The translations under genes were made by a program, and so were the position numbers. A DNA stretch of 64,000 nt, taken from assembly GCA_038496445.1 (NCBI GenBank), contig JALMLS010000207.1, forward strand, positions 54,490 through 118,489, given 5' to 3'. The notes under the pieces are model-generated. The model ran no database searches, was not told the origin of the DNA, and was given only the letters and a program-made list of their open reading frames with translations. Within the stretch, counting starts at the first letter, position 1. Every line of letters begins with the position of its first letter. This DNA comes from Trichosphaerium sp. ATCC 40318 (taxonomy: Eukaryota > Discosea > Flabellinia > Trichosidae). Positions 36,024-47,673 of the stretch are shown here, piece by piece.

Positions 36024-36902
36024 TCAAAAATACTTACAGTCTTCTTGTTTGCCATCAACATAACGACAGAAGAATTTCAAATGGCCATTTTTGGCCCATT
36101 TTCTATACTCTCCAATAAGTTTATCGTTGACATAATGACAATGTGTATCTTTATGAGGAAACCAGTTATTATAAGGGCAATAATCATTGCAAGAAGTATA
36201 GTACCATCTTGTGTACTCTCCTTCTAGTTTGCCATTGAGATAGATACAACGATCTTGCTTTCCACCATCGTCGTACCAGCTCTTGTACTCTCCTTCAAGT
36301 TTGTTGTTGACATACTTACAATGCTCTTCTTGTTTACCATTATTGTACCAGCTCTTGTACTCTCCTTCAGGTCTATCATTGACATACGTACACTGTAGAC
36401 GTATTTGTCCATTTTTGTACCATTGCTCGCAGTAAGTTTCGTTTTCACTTTTGAATACAAAATGATTGTATATCGTTCCATCCTCGTACCAATATTTATA
36501 TTCTCCATGCATTTTCCCGTTAACAAAATGGCACGTTTCCTTCAATAAACCGTTCATATACCACCCTTCATACTTTCCTTGCTCTTTTCCATTGACATAG
36601 TTGGCACGTATCATCAGCCTCCGCTCGTTAGGGTCTCCTTTACAGTAACTTGACTTAACTGCCAATTGGTCATACCATTTTAATCTCTTTCCGTGACGTT
36701 TACCATGACTGAAATACTCTTGTTCTAAAATTTGTGATGTTGCTGTGTTGATTTTAAGCCATTTTCCATGTTTTTTCAAGTCGTAGTTGAACCGTGTTGT
36801 CATTGCGGCCTGTTTTGATAGCATAGGGAGCTTTATATAAATTTCGTGGTCTAAATCAATAATATCAAGTTGTAACTCAACTGGAAGTTGTAATAATCGC
36901 AT
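36024..36902 (-). CDS. F-box-like protein with YwqK/MORN-like repeats
   Basis: A 292-residue intronless protein. The first 40 residues (LPVELQLDIIDLDHEIY) look like a short F-box. About nine repeats of roughly 22-24 residues follow, with the core YVNxKLEGEYKSWYxxG, as in WYNNGKQEEHCKYVNNKLEG. These are the YwqK or MORN-related repeats known in bacteria and amplified in amoeba-infecting giant viruses such as marseilleviruses, where they are often fused to F-box-like starts. The intronless structure in an intron-rich neighbourhood fits transfer from such a source, which is inference. Molecular role unknown. Confidence 0.68.
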   Translation of the reverse strand: MRLLQLPVELQLDIIDLDHEIYIKLPMLSKQAAMTTRFNYDLKKHGKWLKINTATSQILEQEYFSHGKRHGKRLKWYDQLAVKSSYCKGDPNERRLMIRANYVNGKEQGKYEGWYMNGLLKETCHFVNGKMHGEYKYWYEDGTIYNHFVFKSENETYCEQWYKNGQIRLQCTYVNDRPEGEYKSWYNNGKQEEHCKYVNNKLEGEYKSWYDDGGKQDRCIYLNGKLEGEYTRWYYTSCNDYCPYNNWFPHKDTHCHYVNDKLIGEYRKWAKNGHLKFFCRYVDGKQEDCKYF

Positions 36903-37443
36903 TTGAGGCCAATCGTCTGTAATTGTGTTTACGTATCTATTGTTAGTCTTTTAGCATAACACAATTTCACTAGCGCGTACGTAGCGTTTTCTTGGTTGTT
37001 GGTGATCATTTTTAGCGTTCTACAATGCAGCACGTGCAAAATGGTAGAAAAACAAGGACTGAACAGGTTCTTTTACTTCCGTAATCGAGCTATGAATGGC
37101 CTAGTGCGCTCCTAAACAGTGTCAAGCTACACTTTCCGACACTGTCACTTTATTGGTGGCGATTTGTTTCGTTTTGAATGAAAAAAAAAAAAAACGTTTT
37201 TTGAAAATTACGGCTTTCATTTATTTAAACCAACCTCACATGCAACGAACAGATGGATATCATTGCTTAAAGTAAAGAACAGCGGACTCATTAAGTAACA
37301 ATATCAATGAAGGCCATTCATTTTACAAAACAGTAGGCAACAAAAGTAGATTGGGTTTTATTGTGTAGTTATTATACATGCTTGCGCTGTACTATCATAA
37401 CACGGGTCGTAAAGGTGCAGTGATTCAAGAAATGAATGCAAGA
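36903..37443. other. Spacer with a poly-A run
   Basis: About 540 bases without a gene. There is a run of A near 37180 and a CACGTG core near 37031 (cagcacgtgcaaa). Confidence 0.45.
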
Positions 37444-37743
37444 CTACTGAGGTACTAGTTGATTCTTGACCTTGGTGAACCCAGAAACAAAGCTCGATGT
37501 ATCAGTCTGTCCTCCACGAAGCCTGAGTGCCAAATGAATCGTAGCGCCATCCCTAGCCCCAATGGAATGAAACGTATCAGCGAAATACCTTGGGCTTCCG
37601 AATACAAACCTACAGGATCCAGCAGGAATTCTATTATAATGATCCAGCGCCAATGCAATGTAAGCAAGAGGCCAAGTTGGTTCTACCATGAATGTTGTTC
37701 TTTTACCGGTAGTAATAGCCTTTATAGTAATTGTTATTGGCAT
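37444..37743 (-). CDS. Divergent ubiquitin-like protein with C-terminal tail
   Basis: A 99-residue intronless protein with a ubiquitin fold pattern: MPITITIKAITTGKRTT is the first hairpin, AYIALALDHYNRIPAGS the helix region, CRFVFGSPRYFADTF the RLIFAGKQL-like strand, and TIHLALRLRGG the last strand. It ends in the exact ubiquitin LRLRGG. The equivalents of ubiquitin's Lys48 and Lys63 are not obvious. After GG there are 24 more residues (QTDTSSFVSGFTKVKNQLVP), so a deubiquitinase-type cleavage would be needed to expose the diglycine for conjugation. Overall identity to ubiquitin is low while the tail is perfect, suggesting a separate ubiquitin-like modifier. TCACGTGA lies 7 bases upstream of the ATG. 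Confidence 0.72.
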   Translation of the reverse strand: MPITITIKAITTGKRTTFMVEPTWPLAYIALALDHYNRIPAGSCRFVFGSPRYFADTFHSIGARDGATIHLALRLRGGQTDTSSFVSGFTKVKNQLVPQ

Positions 37744-38461
37744 TTGTTGTCACGTGATAAACAGTGTTACACAGAACTTACTTTTAAAGTTATAAAAGCT
37801 CATTAAGTCAACATAGGTTAAGAAACAATTTTCAACAATTACTTTTCTCTTCAAATCTTACCATAAATATTTTCAGCGATTGGTTTTCACAGTCCAATTT
37901 ATTACTAGGTTCCTCTGTTGGTGGCGAAAGTGTAATCGCTTTGCCATAAATATTTATTGATTTAAAGAAGAAGTACATGACACATTTTTCTCGCAAACTC
38001 TGACATTTGATTAATGTAACTTTAGGCTTCCAATGCAGCACGCAATATAAGGAACTCTAGCCTACAGATACGTCAGACGGCGTATGATAACTTGATAGCC
38101 TCGCTGGTTCCAAATTGTTAGCTAAATACTGAACAATTGTAAGGTTGCTAGTCAGCAACAGGTGAGCAATTACGACCCGCTTTCATTGCCAAATATCAAA
38201 AAGTCACAACTGAAAGTATAGTACGCAGCTATTGTTGAACTAGTACTCTTTGTGTGGACTTTTGTTTCGGTGTTCTAAATGCCGCTCAAAAGATGCTGTG
38301 GATAATTTAAAGTCACTAATTGTTGTGTGCAACATATTCAACAACATGAGGGATATTTGCAGCAAAAGGTAAGGTGAAACTTCTGTTCATAATTCAATCA
38401 ACAGGCCAAAGCCATTTTTTCAAAACACAACACTAATAACAACTACAAGAATCGATTGGTA
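37744..38461. other. Intergenic region between ubiquitin-like and C2H2 genes
   Basis: About 700 bases with no convincing frame on either strand. It includes the shared upstream region of both divergent genes; TCACGTGA at 37750-37757 is next to the ubiquitin-like start. Confidence 0.4.
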
Positions 38462-39496
38462 ATGGCTGCAATAGGTCAACAAACAAGATCCTTTATTCTA
38501 GGAGCCGGCGTATGGAGCATACCTCTATGTAAACTTCTTCAACTTTACAGAAACCTCTTTTTGTGCGAAGATAAGGTACTAAACAAAGTGCACAAAGCTT
38601 AGAACATCTCCTGAAAGTATTTCTAGCTACAGTATTCGATATGCAACGAAACGAAGAGTTTGTATCTTGTGTGGCCGCAACCTAACGGTAACGAAAACTG
38701 TTTTGTAGTGGATAGAAACGTCATAGTTGAGTCGGCAAAACATGAAAGGAATAAAGGCACGTGAATCAATCAACAAATAGTTGATGTTGTTTTTTTTTAA
38801 GCGACATTCAATCTGTACAGATTCTCATTGCCTGCTAGGTCTTTTCTATGTCAATGCTTTCGGGACTAAGTTCACCCTCCAAACGCTTTACTACATTGGA
38901 ATGAGAGGCGAAAGACCTCCTCTAGGAACCTACCTGGTATCAATCAAAGGTACGTAGTACTCTACAGCCTCTAAGACTCACATGAAACTCCAGGAGATGC
39001 AAGTTGCATCAATCACGTAGAACCAGCGACTCGCCAACAGAAAACAGCTTCTGGTCTTTGTCGCATGACTATTACCGGTGGAGAAATTGAAAGATTGTGC
39101 GTTTGCAGAAGAGCACGAAATCACTGTCAACCTATCAACACTATCGACAACTTGAACGTTAGCGAAGATGAGAAAACAGCCCACAAAGCAAGTTCAACCT
39201 CTCAGATGCTTCAAGTGTACCTTTTGCCAAAGTACACCGACAACGTACTCATTAAGTACTTGGACGGAGATATGACATCAAAGCTAAAGCGAAGCTCCGC
39301 TTTCAGATGTGCTTTTTGTCTCGAAAAGTCCTTCTTATTTGATGATCTCATGTTGCATACTAAACAAGTGCACAGTTATCCTCAGGCAACGGGAACTATA
39401 CCTCAATTCGAAGATCCTGATGATGGTCCAGCTAAATGGGTTGATAATCCTTGGTGGGAAACTGCATTGGAGAATTGGAAGAAATACTGCATGTAA
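38462..39496 (+). CDS. Orphan protein with one C2H2 zinc finger
   Basis: Four exons join in frame: MAAIGQQTRSFILGAGVWSI to FLCEDK, then LQYSICNETKSLYLVWPQ to HERNKG, then LFYVNAFGTKFTLQ to VSIKG, then DASCINHVEPATRQ to the stop. Intron 2 (38757-38840) uses a GCACGTGA donor. The last exon holds a C2H2 finger (CAFCLEKSFLFDDLMLHTKQVH, where the Cys pair is spaced by 2 and the His pair by 4). It ends in a Trp-rich acidic block (WVDNPWWETALENWKKY). The role may be nucleic-acid or protein binding. I recognise no full-length family. The exon structure is well supported by frame continuity. Confidence 0.6.
38757..38840 (+). other. GC-AG intron (GCACGTGA donor) in the C2H2 gene
   Basis: Splicing HERNKG to LFYVNAFGTKF is in frame only with the acceptor at 38840 and the GC donor at 38757. 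Other acceptors in the stretch bring stops. Confidence 0.65.
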
Positions 39497-40482
39497 GATT
39501 AAAAACACTTATGAATCCTGCAGATAGCATTGAATAAAAATCGCAGCATAATCATTAATCAGTTAAGCTTAGTCGTTCATTCAAGTTGTACACCCTTTTT
39601 TTGAGTGAGTATCTATGGCAATAGTTGAGATTACAATGCGTTATGAGCAGCTGGCTTAAGGCGAAAAACACTACGTAAAACTAAACAAGACGCTTACTGC
39701 TGTAAGCTACACAAGAGCTTACTCTAGAACTTTTGTTTTTGTAAACTGATAGTATGCTGTCATCGTTAAAATAACTATCGTTAGGAACTTCAGGCGCTAT
39801 CGCTATCGGCACATTTGGGTGTTGTTAATCACCTCGATTCTAAAAGTTGCAATGGCTTGTACTTGTAGATAGTTTAGGCATTGTAATACTATGACTGACG
39901 CATACAAATGACGTCATTTAAACGAAAGATACAATTTTCTGGTTTTTTTCCTGTTGCTGAGCTAGCTAAGTATCGTCGTTCTGCTAGAAAACCTAGCCAA
40001 TCGTTACCCTAGAGACTTGAAGATAACTTGAGACAGTTGATCTAACGTGGACGTGTTTGGCCTAGAATTGGTACACACCAAGAAGGACCAGAGCCAGACT
40101 ATCTACCCCCCAAGAACTAAAGAGAAGGAGATGGGGAGCGAAGCGGCGGTGGTGGGCTATTCGGTATGACAGGTTTATTGGTTTGGTTTGTCGGATAGTA
40201 CACAAGAGTTGTGTACGATGTTGAAAACGAAAGTGACTAAACGGTCCACTCTTTTCTTTTTCACCCGAAATAAACGTGAAACATTTATTTCGCCGTTAAT
40301 TGCTCAAATATGAAGGCAAAAAACTGACAGACTGGCGGCGTTGTCACAACATCTGGAAACGTACGTTTGGTTTTTTAGAGCGTCTGGTTATGTACATGGT
40401 CCATTAAAGAAAAATAGGAGATATCTATTAACTTAATCACGTTTCTAGGCTACAATGTTTATTTTGTTGACACAAATACTAT
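39497..40482. other. Intergenic region, about 1 kb
   Basis: No coding frame of note on either strand. It holds the 3' ends of two convergent genes and a GC-richer patch near 40080-40160 (aagaaggagatggggagcgaagcggcgg) with no assigned function. Confidence 0.4.
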
Positions 40483-41076
40483 CTAGTACAAATAAGGTAT
40501 CAACCTTTTTGACGATTGCATGTATTGCTTGTACTCATCCCCAAAGTTCGCTAACATCATTTTTTCTTCTTCATTAACTCTAAGAAAGTACAATGTTCCA
40601 CTCGTCACTAGACCAGAGAAACCCGCTACATAATTTTGTAGTACCAACGCTTGTACAATCACCCATATCCAAATAGAGGTATACATAGGATGTCTGATAT
40701 ACTTGTATACACCGCCTGTAACAAGACTGTGCTTTTCTCGGATTTCAAGTGAAACACTCCAATTCGTACCAAGGTCTTTATGTGATCTATAAAACAGCCA
40801 CATAGACAATGGCATTAAACAAATGCCAATGAAACCAGCTTCTGGGCAATCGGGGTAATTGGCAAACTCAAGCAAGCTTGGGAAAATCATGTTCAAAGGA
40901 GGGAGTCCACCCATGCCAATTGAAACTATAACCAACATACATTTTTCCACAAACCCTTTGTTGTCCTGCACAACTTTCTCATTCTTACTTTTTCTTTTAT
41001 GAGGATAACGGATTATTGTCAATGCCGCCACAAAGAGAAAATATGATATCTGCATTCCAATCCTAAAGTACTTCAT
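40483..41076 (-). CDS. Isoprenylcysteine methyltransferase-like membrane enzyme
   Basis: A 197-residue intronless membrane protein with four to five hydrophobic segments. The C-terminal half has the ICMT/PEMT-type S-adenosylmethionine-binding pattern: GVYKYIRHPMYTSIWIWVI around residue 125, and NEEEKMMLANFGDEYKQY near residue 175. A shorter DLGTNWSVSLEI motif is also typical. These resemble bacterial Ste14-like methyltransferases more than the eukaryotic ICMT of prenylated Ras proteins. That, with the lack of introns, suggests possible bacterial origin (inference). Substrate could be a lipid, a thiol or a prenyl-cysteine. Confidence 0.7.
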   Translation of the reverse strand: MKYFRIGMQISYFLFVAALTIIRYPHKRKSKNEKVVQDNKGFVEKCMLVIVSIGMGGLPPLNMIFPSLLEFANYPDCPEAGFIGICLMPLSMWLFYRSHKDLGTNWSVSLEIREKHSLVTGGVYKYIRHPMYTSIWIWVIVQALVLQNYVAGFSGLVTSGTLYFLRVNEEEKMMLANFGDEYKQYMQSSKRLIPYLY

Positions 41077-41928
41077 CGTTTACAGAAGGTATTGCTATCT
41101 CTTGAATGTAAATTCGTGTTTGATTTTCCACGCGACCCTTCTTTCCTGTTTTGCTCTCCACGCGACAACTCATTCCGAATATAGAATCACGTCATATCTT
41201 TGTTGCAATATTCTAGCCTAGGTTGTGGACAACTTATGCGTTGAAGGTGAACACAAGGTTTTAAGCCAATATTCTGTTCGTTGTAATAATTTGACCGACA
41301 CTGTACTTAACACAGCTTGTTTGTAGTCATTTGAGCTCTTTTTGGTAAATAGCTAAACCGTACAACCGACCTCTAAACGACATTCACTACTTGTTTGATC
41401 TACACCATAAAAGCTGAGGACATTACATTAAGATAATCAAACTTCCCAATATGCTTTTCTGGTAAAGACTACATAAAGTATAAAGGACATACGAAACGTT
41501 GGCTGGATGAGGAAGATAGTGGTGTAAGGGTTTAATTATTCAAACATACAAAGGGATTTTGTAGTATAGTCATAAAAATAAATGGTTGTTTGCGTGTGCC
41601 TTGGCCTTGATTACAAATTATTGTATTTGTTTTTTATTTACATGATGTTGTTTTACAATAGCGTATTCTGTTCAGAGTGCTAGTACTAGTTTGCGATTTT
41701 ATGTTGTTAGTGGAAGCAAGCAGAAAAAAAAAAATCAAGGATTCGCCTTGGAAGATGACGTAAACGAAGAGAAAATAGAGGACACTGTGCTGATTCCAGC
41801 ACGAACAATTGTACCCATAGTTGTTACAGGCCTATAAATGAATCAGAATAAATAATAATTTGAAAAACAGAAAATGTGACTAGATACGATGTCTCACGTG
41901 ATACAAGAAAGAAAAAAGCGTTGTTACT
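41077..41928. other. Intergenic region, 0.85 kb
   Basis: No gene seen. TCACGTGA occurs at 41894-41901 just beyond the 3' end of the RING gene. An A-run lies near 41730. Confidence 0.4.
41894..41901. promoter_or_regulatory. TCACGTGA palindrome after the RING gene
   Basis: An isolated copy of the recurrent octamer, 28 bases past the stop codon of the RING gene. A regulatory role is unproven. Confidence 0.25.
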
Positions 41929-44657
41929 TCAAAAAAAATTCGTTTGTTTGACATACCATTGTGCATATATCTTTCCTGATTGGCCATTGAATACTATTAA
42001 ATAGTCTTTAGATTCAAATGTATATGATCCAATATATACTGGTAAATATACAAGCATATGTTGTCGCTGTTGAAGCTCAATGTGAACGTTAACATTCTTC
42101 ACATTTTGTGCGTTATTTTCTTTTTTAACAAGAGCTGTACATTGCTTTAATTCGCTGTCACGAATTGTAGCCATACCTTAGAATAAAGGTTAATTGACAA
42201 ATAATTACAACGAAATAAACAAGTACTATATGTAAGCACGTTTAGTCGTAGAACGATCAAACTAATTGTTTTTCGAAAAAATCTCACCTTGACCATCCCA
42301 AGATTCTTCAAGTGGTTTATGTGAAAGTGGTTGTATATCAGGTGGCTTATCATCTTCAAACTTCTCCTTACGTGTGCCAATGAACAATGTTATCTGATCC
42401 ATTACCCATTCAAACGTATTTTGAGCCTAACAACGCTTATTAAAAACCATTTCAATCGAAGCCAAAAAATCCTAGTGAGAAAAAAAAAAGAAAAAAAAAA
42501 AGAAGCGAGCGAGACAAGCTACAGAAAAATTACGCCTGTTGACATACAGATACTATACGATCAAGATCCCAATCTCCATCTTTTATACTATCTTTTAATA
42601 ATTCTATATGTGACAACGATTCCAAGGCACCACAAACCAAAACATTCTTATAAGTAGCAGTCCTTGTACCAACATGTGTAACCCAAGTTCTTAGCGTTGT
42701 ATTCACCTGTTCAAATATGTTAACACTTTAAATCAGTTAAGCATAGTATAAACACATACCTGAGGTGCCATACGATCACACAAGGCTTCACCAGTGTACT
42801 TAACATCAATGTCTGCCTTAAACAGCCAAAAAGGAATGAAAGTTGGCTTCACTCTCTTCAACGTTGCATGTGTTACAAACCTACATAAACACACTGAGCT
42901 CACTGGTTTTGAGTGAATTTGATCCTAACGTACTTTGTAGGTGTGAAGAATAGAGACTCGCACCACTTTCTAAACAGTTTTTCCAAGTGTGACTGTTTGA
43001 TTTCAAACTTTCCATATTTCATAATATCAACTGACTGACGAACTGGATGTCTTTGATTATCTTCATTATCAGTCGCTTCAGGGTCATCTTCGGAAGGTGA
43101 TACAATATCCATAGACTCTCTTCTAGGTGATGGAATAGTATTTGACGCTTGTCTATCGCCTTGACATGAAATCAGAACAAAAATTGATTCAATCAAATTA
43201 TACAAAATTCTGGCGTGTTCGCATTTTGTGGCGTACCTGTTGATGAATTGCTGTTGGTTTGTAAAATTACTTCTGGTTCATTAAGAAGTGGAGAACGACC
43301 TCTATTAGGTTGCGTTAATATAGGAGGCGGTGGAGAACTGCTTGGTTCATCAAGAGATCTAAGAGAAGGCATCCGTTGGGCTATTTGATTTATTGTAGGT
43401 GCGGAATGTTCTAAACACATTAGATACCTACAAAACTATTTCTACACGGAAAGTAAACAGTCCAAACTAATGTGCTTCTCTTTTCCTCAACTCCTACGCC
43501 ATCAGTGTAAAAAATTGTTATCACCAGAATAGAACCTTGAGGTATTTGCTCTTTTGTAGAATGACTGGAGTTGAGGAAAAAGAAAACAGAGTATGGATGA
43601 TGTAATTGTTTCTCCTTTCTCTAAATTTTCTGGTTGTTCTAACTTACTGATAAGCGTACCTCCAATACCAACTGCCCTTCCTAAATACCCCAACACTGAA
43701 GGAGAATTCCCAGGACGCTGTGAAACAGTAAATAATAAAATTCAAAAAAAACCAAAAAAAATGTCAAACTCTAGAACCAAATGATCCAAACGTTGCCTTG
43801 AGTTTTTTTGAAACACAAATTGTTTCACACAACAAACGCAAAACAGTTGCCACCATCAACCAAACAAATACCGAAATAACCATATTTGGGAACTCTCAGG
43901 CGGTTTTTTCGCAACTTGTTTTTTTTTATCCTGTTAGCGTACCAAGAACAAAGGTTCCACTGGACTATGTGACCGGAATGGGCTGTTTTGAGAATGATGT
44001 GTGTCAGGCGGAGAGCGTGATGAAGGAACTTCATGTAGTAGCTCGTCTTCATCGATTGGAGGTGCTGAAGGAGCGTATGGTGAAGGTGGTTGATGTATTT
44101 GTGAGTGGTATTGACTGAAGAATTCTACCAACGTTAATATCTCACTGATGAACGCGTTGTTAAATGCAAGGTCATTCCCGCGAAAGAAAGCAAAACGGAT
44201 AGCAATTTAGTTGGAAATATTTCAAAAACGCGTACCATTAGTCTTTGGACGTTCAGGGCTAGCTGGTATACGCGTAGGTTGACTTGACGCAAGACTAATC
44301 TTTCGTTTGTTATCCTTGAGTTTGGTTACAATGCTTTGAAGGCTTGTGTTCTTCCGTATGCTTAGAACGCCTTCAGGATAGGAAGAGGGTTCTCTAAAGT
44401 AAACGTTACATAATAAAAAGTCTGGGAAACGTACATACCTGCACAACGGGCAATCAATCACGCAGTTATCGCTCTGTTTCCCTAAACACAGTGAGTCAGC
44501 CGTTAGAATTTACAATTTACGTACAAATGTCGATTAAACACATTGTACAATACGAGTGCATGCACTTTAATGTTCTGGGTTCTGTAAACAGTGATAAACA
44601 TACTGCACAAACTAATTCTTCCTCCAAATCAGCTACTAGCTCTGTTTCCTTTGCCAT
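41929..44657 (-). CDS. RING-finger protein with a bacterial-type C-terminal domain
   Basis: Probable E3 ubiquitin ligase. The start at 44657 gives MAKETELVADLEEEL, then a C3HC4 RING: CAVCLSLFTEPRTLKCMHSYC, then CL, and across an intron DCPLC near 44440. A long Ser/Pro-rich disordered middle follows (SSSPPPPILTQPNRGRSPLL near 43330). Joined exons from 43130 down give SQSHLEKLFRKWCESLFFTP, then FVTHATLKRVKPTFIPFWLF, Trp- and Gly-rich blocks, and finally LPVYIGSYTFESKDY and VFNGQSGKIYAQ. That closing pattern resembles the end of a little-known beta-rich domain found in bacterial and some eukaryotic proteins. A CEHS-type or membrane segment is not seen. About twelve introns. The RING is firm; the remainder's function is unknown. 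Confidence 0.7.
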
Positions 44658-44808
44658 TGTTACAGAAATGGCATAGGCAAGTGGATAAACAGGCCAGAGA
44701 GTCCGTTTTTTGTAAGTCAAGTAAGAACGTTAAGTGAGTAGAAACGATTTTCTGAACGCAAATTTTTTTTCTTTCACAAAAAATCGTCTCTACGCTGGTA
44801 ATGAAGTC
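44658..44808. promoter_or_regulatory. Bidirectional promoter between RING and DENN genes
   Basis: Only 151 bases separate the divergent start codons. Both transcripts must begin inside this stretch. No TATA-type element is obvious. Confidence 0.45.
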
Positions 44809-47318
44809 ATGGAAAAGAAGAATCAGCTTGTAAACTTATCAAAGAACGTAGCAGGATTAACTAGAAGTGCTTCGTTACGTATAAAAGCTAAACGAATATC
44901 TAAATCTATTGATGATGCTCTTGGTATTAACGCATCGCTGTCATTTCGCGAATCAATACAAAAAATGGAGGCTGACGTTAAACGTTCGTCTATTGACACA
45001 GATGAAAATACAAACTTCTATCTTGCAAATGCTGTAACGCCTGAACGTGTGGGCCACTTTTACGAGTATTTCGTAATTTTGGGTGCGTCAGACAAGGTTG
45101 CTAAAGAACCAACTGTTCAATACGTATACCCTGCACGAGCCTATGCGTAAGAAATGCTATGTTGTTGTACCAAAAACCTAATATTGTGTTTAGAAAACTA
45201 CTACCTTCTTTAGCTCAATTCTGCTTCCCAAAAGGATACGCAATTAAGGAAGTACAGCGTACAATGAGCTATACTGCCGTTAACGAGGTATGTATTTTTA
45301 ATTATAAAAGCGAGTTTATTGTTGCTCTGTGAGCGCGAAGCCGCTCCAAAACGCGGAAACCGGCTTACATATTGAAATACCTTTTTTTCTGAAAAAGCGA
45401 AACCAGACATGCCTAAAACGCTATTAAAGTACATCTAACACGTTTATTCACTAGGTACTGTACGGAAGTTTAAACGAAGCTGAAGATGCAGCGAATTCTT
45501 TTGTATTTTTACTATCAGGAGGCGAAGAGTTGCTCTATGGAGTATGTGTTACTACTACTGTAATGCTTGAAGGTTTTGGCGGTTCAGTACGTAATTTTTA
45601 ACCGTTTTGTCGTTAACGAATGGTAGAGTGGTGGATCTTCATCTGCTAGACGTCATGATTACGCTCAGAGTCAACCAAATCAAACAGCAGTGTTTGCTCC
45701 AAGATGTTATTGTTTTATTACAAAGTTTCCCTTTTTTCAACTTCATTTTGAAGTACTTTACAGTTTGGTTGGTATGTCACTTTTCCAAGTCATTTATTTC
45801 TGTATCTTATTTCTTCTAAGCTCAACAACGCTTACTTACTGTGAACGCCGCACTACTGGAGCAAGGAACGCCACGGATGGACAAACATGGAATCGAAGAA
45901 GGTATGGCTGAATTTATTCAGTTTTTTTTTATCTTCAAGTGTTTCTTTAATCCCTCATGTTTGGTGTACTTTATGAACTCTTAAGTAACTATATTGTGTG
46001 TATTAATATTTAATATTGTTGTAGGTTGGTTAGAAACGGCAGGAAAGTTACTGGAAATGTATTTTGCACATGCTGTTCCAAGAGAAAATAGGGGTATTGA
46101 TTTTCAGCTTCCAGGTGATCTAAGAAACGTCAAATTCAATTGTCCGGTACTAAAACTTATAAATTATATCTTTGATATTGGTTTACTTACACCATGATAT
46201 TTAGACAGGTGACGAGAATAAACTCATTGCACAATTTTGTCAGGTATTGATGGAGTTTTTTTTTTCGAATGATTTTGTTGTTGTTTGTATTAAATCATTA
46301 TTTAGGCTACTCTTTTTCGTCTTCTTTCACTTCCTAATATCTTACAATTGGTTGGTTGTTGCTTGCTAGAAAGACAAATACTTATAGTTTGTCCTGATCC
46401 TGGTATATTGTCAGCAATAACGTACGTTGCTAAGCAACCTATAATAGCACTCATTCCTTTTTAACTTGTTGTTTTAGACTTGGGTTAATACCAATTATAC
46501 GTCCTTTTACTATACAAGGTGCTTTTATACCAGTACTTCCATATGATGATATTTTTGTAACATGCCTTGATGCACCTGGTATGTCATGACTTGGTTTTTT
46601 TATTATTTTCTTTTTTGTTTACCACTGTCTCATTGTTGACATATACTGCTTAGTACCATATATTATGGGATTAACGAAGCTACCTGATATTGTCAATACT
46701 GAAAAAAGATTTTCAGATCACGTGATTCTAGATGTCACAACAGACAAGTTTAGATTACCCAAAAATTTTAATGCTTTTAAAATGTTACCTGATTATGGAC
46801 CGCTGCAACGTAGCCTCAAACCTTTCCATCAATCAATACATAAGGCTGTATCTTATGCTAAAAAGTTAAAAACTCCTTTTAAAAGCTCTACAGCAGAGTT
46901 ACAAGCAGTACAAGGTATCACTGATGTCATGAATACTTATAGTGTGAAACTGATAGAAAAGTTCGCACAAGCAGTTCCACCAAGTCTTCATGGTTCGAAG
47001 TACGTACTTGGTCATTTTTCAAATTGGTCTAATGTATTTATGTTTATTAGACGTTTGTTTGATGGTACACCAAACTCTACAATGATTGGAAAACTGCCGA
47101 GGCAGTACAGGAAGTTTTTTAAACATTTTATGAATACACAAATGTTTGTTACATACATGGAGAAATTCATGGATGTTGTTGCTGAAAAAGAACGTACAGC
47201 AGAGGCTTTATTGAATAAATTAGAAGAGATTATTAGAACACATAGCGAACATAGGGTTCGTGGTAAATCATATGCGGTATCACCTATGGGTCAAGTCTTT
47301 AATCGTATGAAAATGTAA
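44809..47318 (+). CDS. DENN-domain protein, probable Rab exchange factor
   Basis: A tripartite DENN protein expected to activate a Rab GTPase on membranes. The chosen ATG gives MEKKNQLVNLSKNV; the open frame upstream to 44734 lacks an ATG. u-DENN: HFYEYFVILGASDKVAKEPT, then LPSLAQFCFPKGYA near 45220. The central DENN begins CYCFITKFPFFQLHFEVLY near 45710 and continues ILQLVGCCLLERQILIV and PFTIQGAFIPVLPYDDI, closing CLDAPVPYIMGL near 46570-46680. d-DENN is in the last exon (DHVILDVTTDKFRLP to the stop), with FRRLF-like and KFFKHFMNTQMF segments. About ten introns. Order and spacing fit the family. A TCACGTGA here (46718) is inside coding sequence. Confidence 0.82.
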
Positions 47319-47673
47319 AAAAAGAAGGAAAAAAAAAAAAGAAGGAAAGAAGGTCACTAACTTTTTTTGTAAATAAATTGTGACAGTTGATTGTATTTAA
47401 AAAGTATGTTTGTATATTTACTTGATAAAACATTACATATTAAGTAACCTCATTGGTGTTTCTTAGTAGTAATTCAGATGACATAGAAACAGACCTTAAT
47501 TTTGATGATCATGGAGCTGATAAGAACGCCAAACAATTTTCAAGGCGACGATTACATGTACTTATTCGTTTCAAAGGGCACGTTTCTTCTTCACAGTTTA
47601 CGTCAACATCAGAGCCAGCACGAACGCAGCAACTAGAAAAGTGTAAAGAAACAGGATTATTTGCATGGAATTT
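47319..47673. other. Convergent 3' region
   Basis: 3' ends of the DENN gene (plus) and the beta-roll gene (minus). The plus-strand frame at 47453-47818 is open through here but has no family signal and overlaps the beta-roll end. Confidence 0.35.

Noticed and set aside
38580-38640. A 22-base intron in the C2H2 gene
   Set aside because: The acceptor at tttctag gives a 51-base intron and a better continuing frame (LQYSICNETKS).
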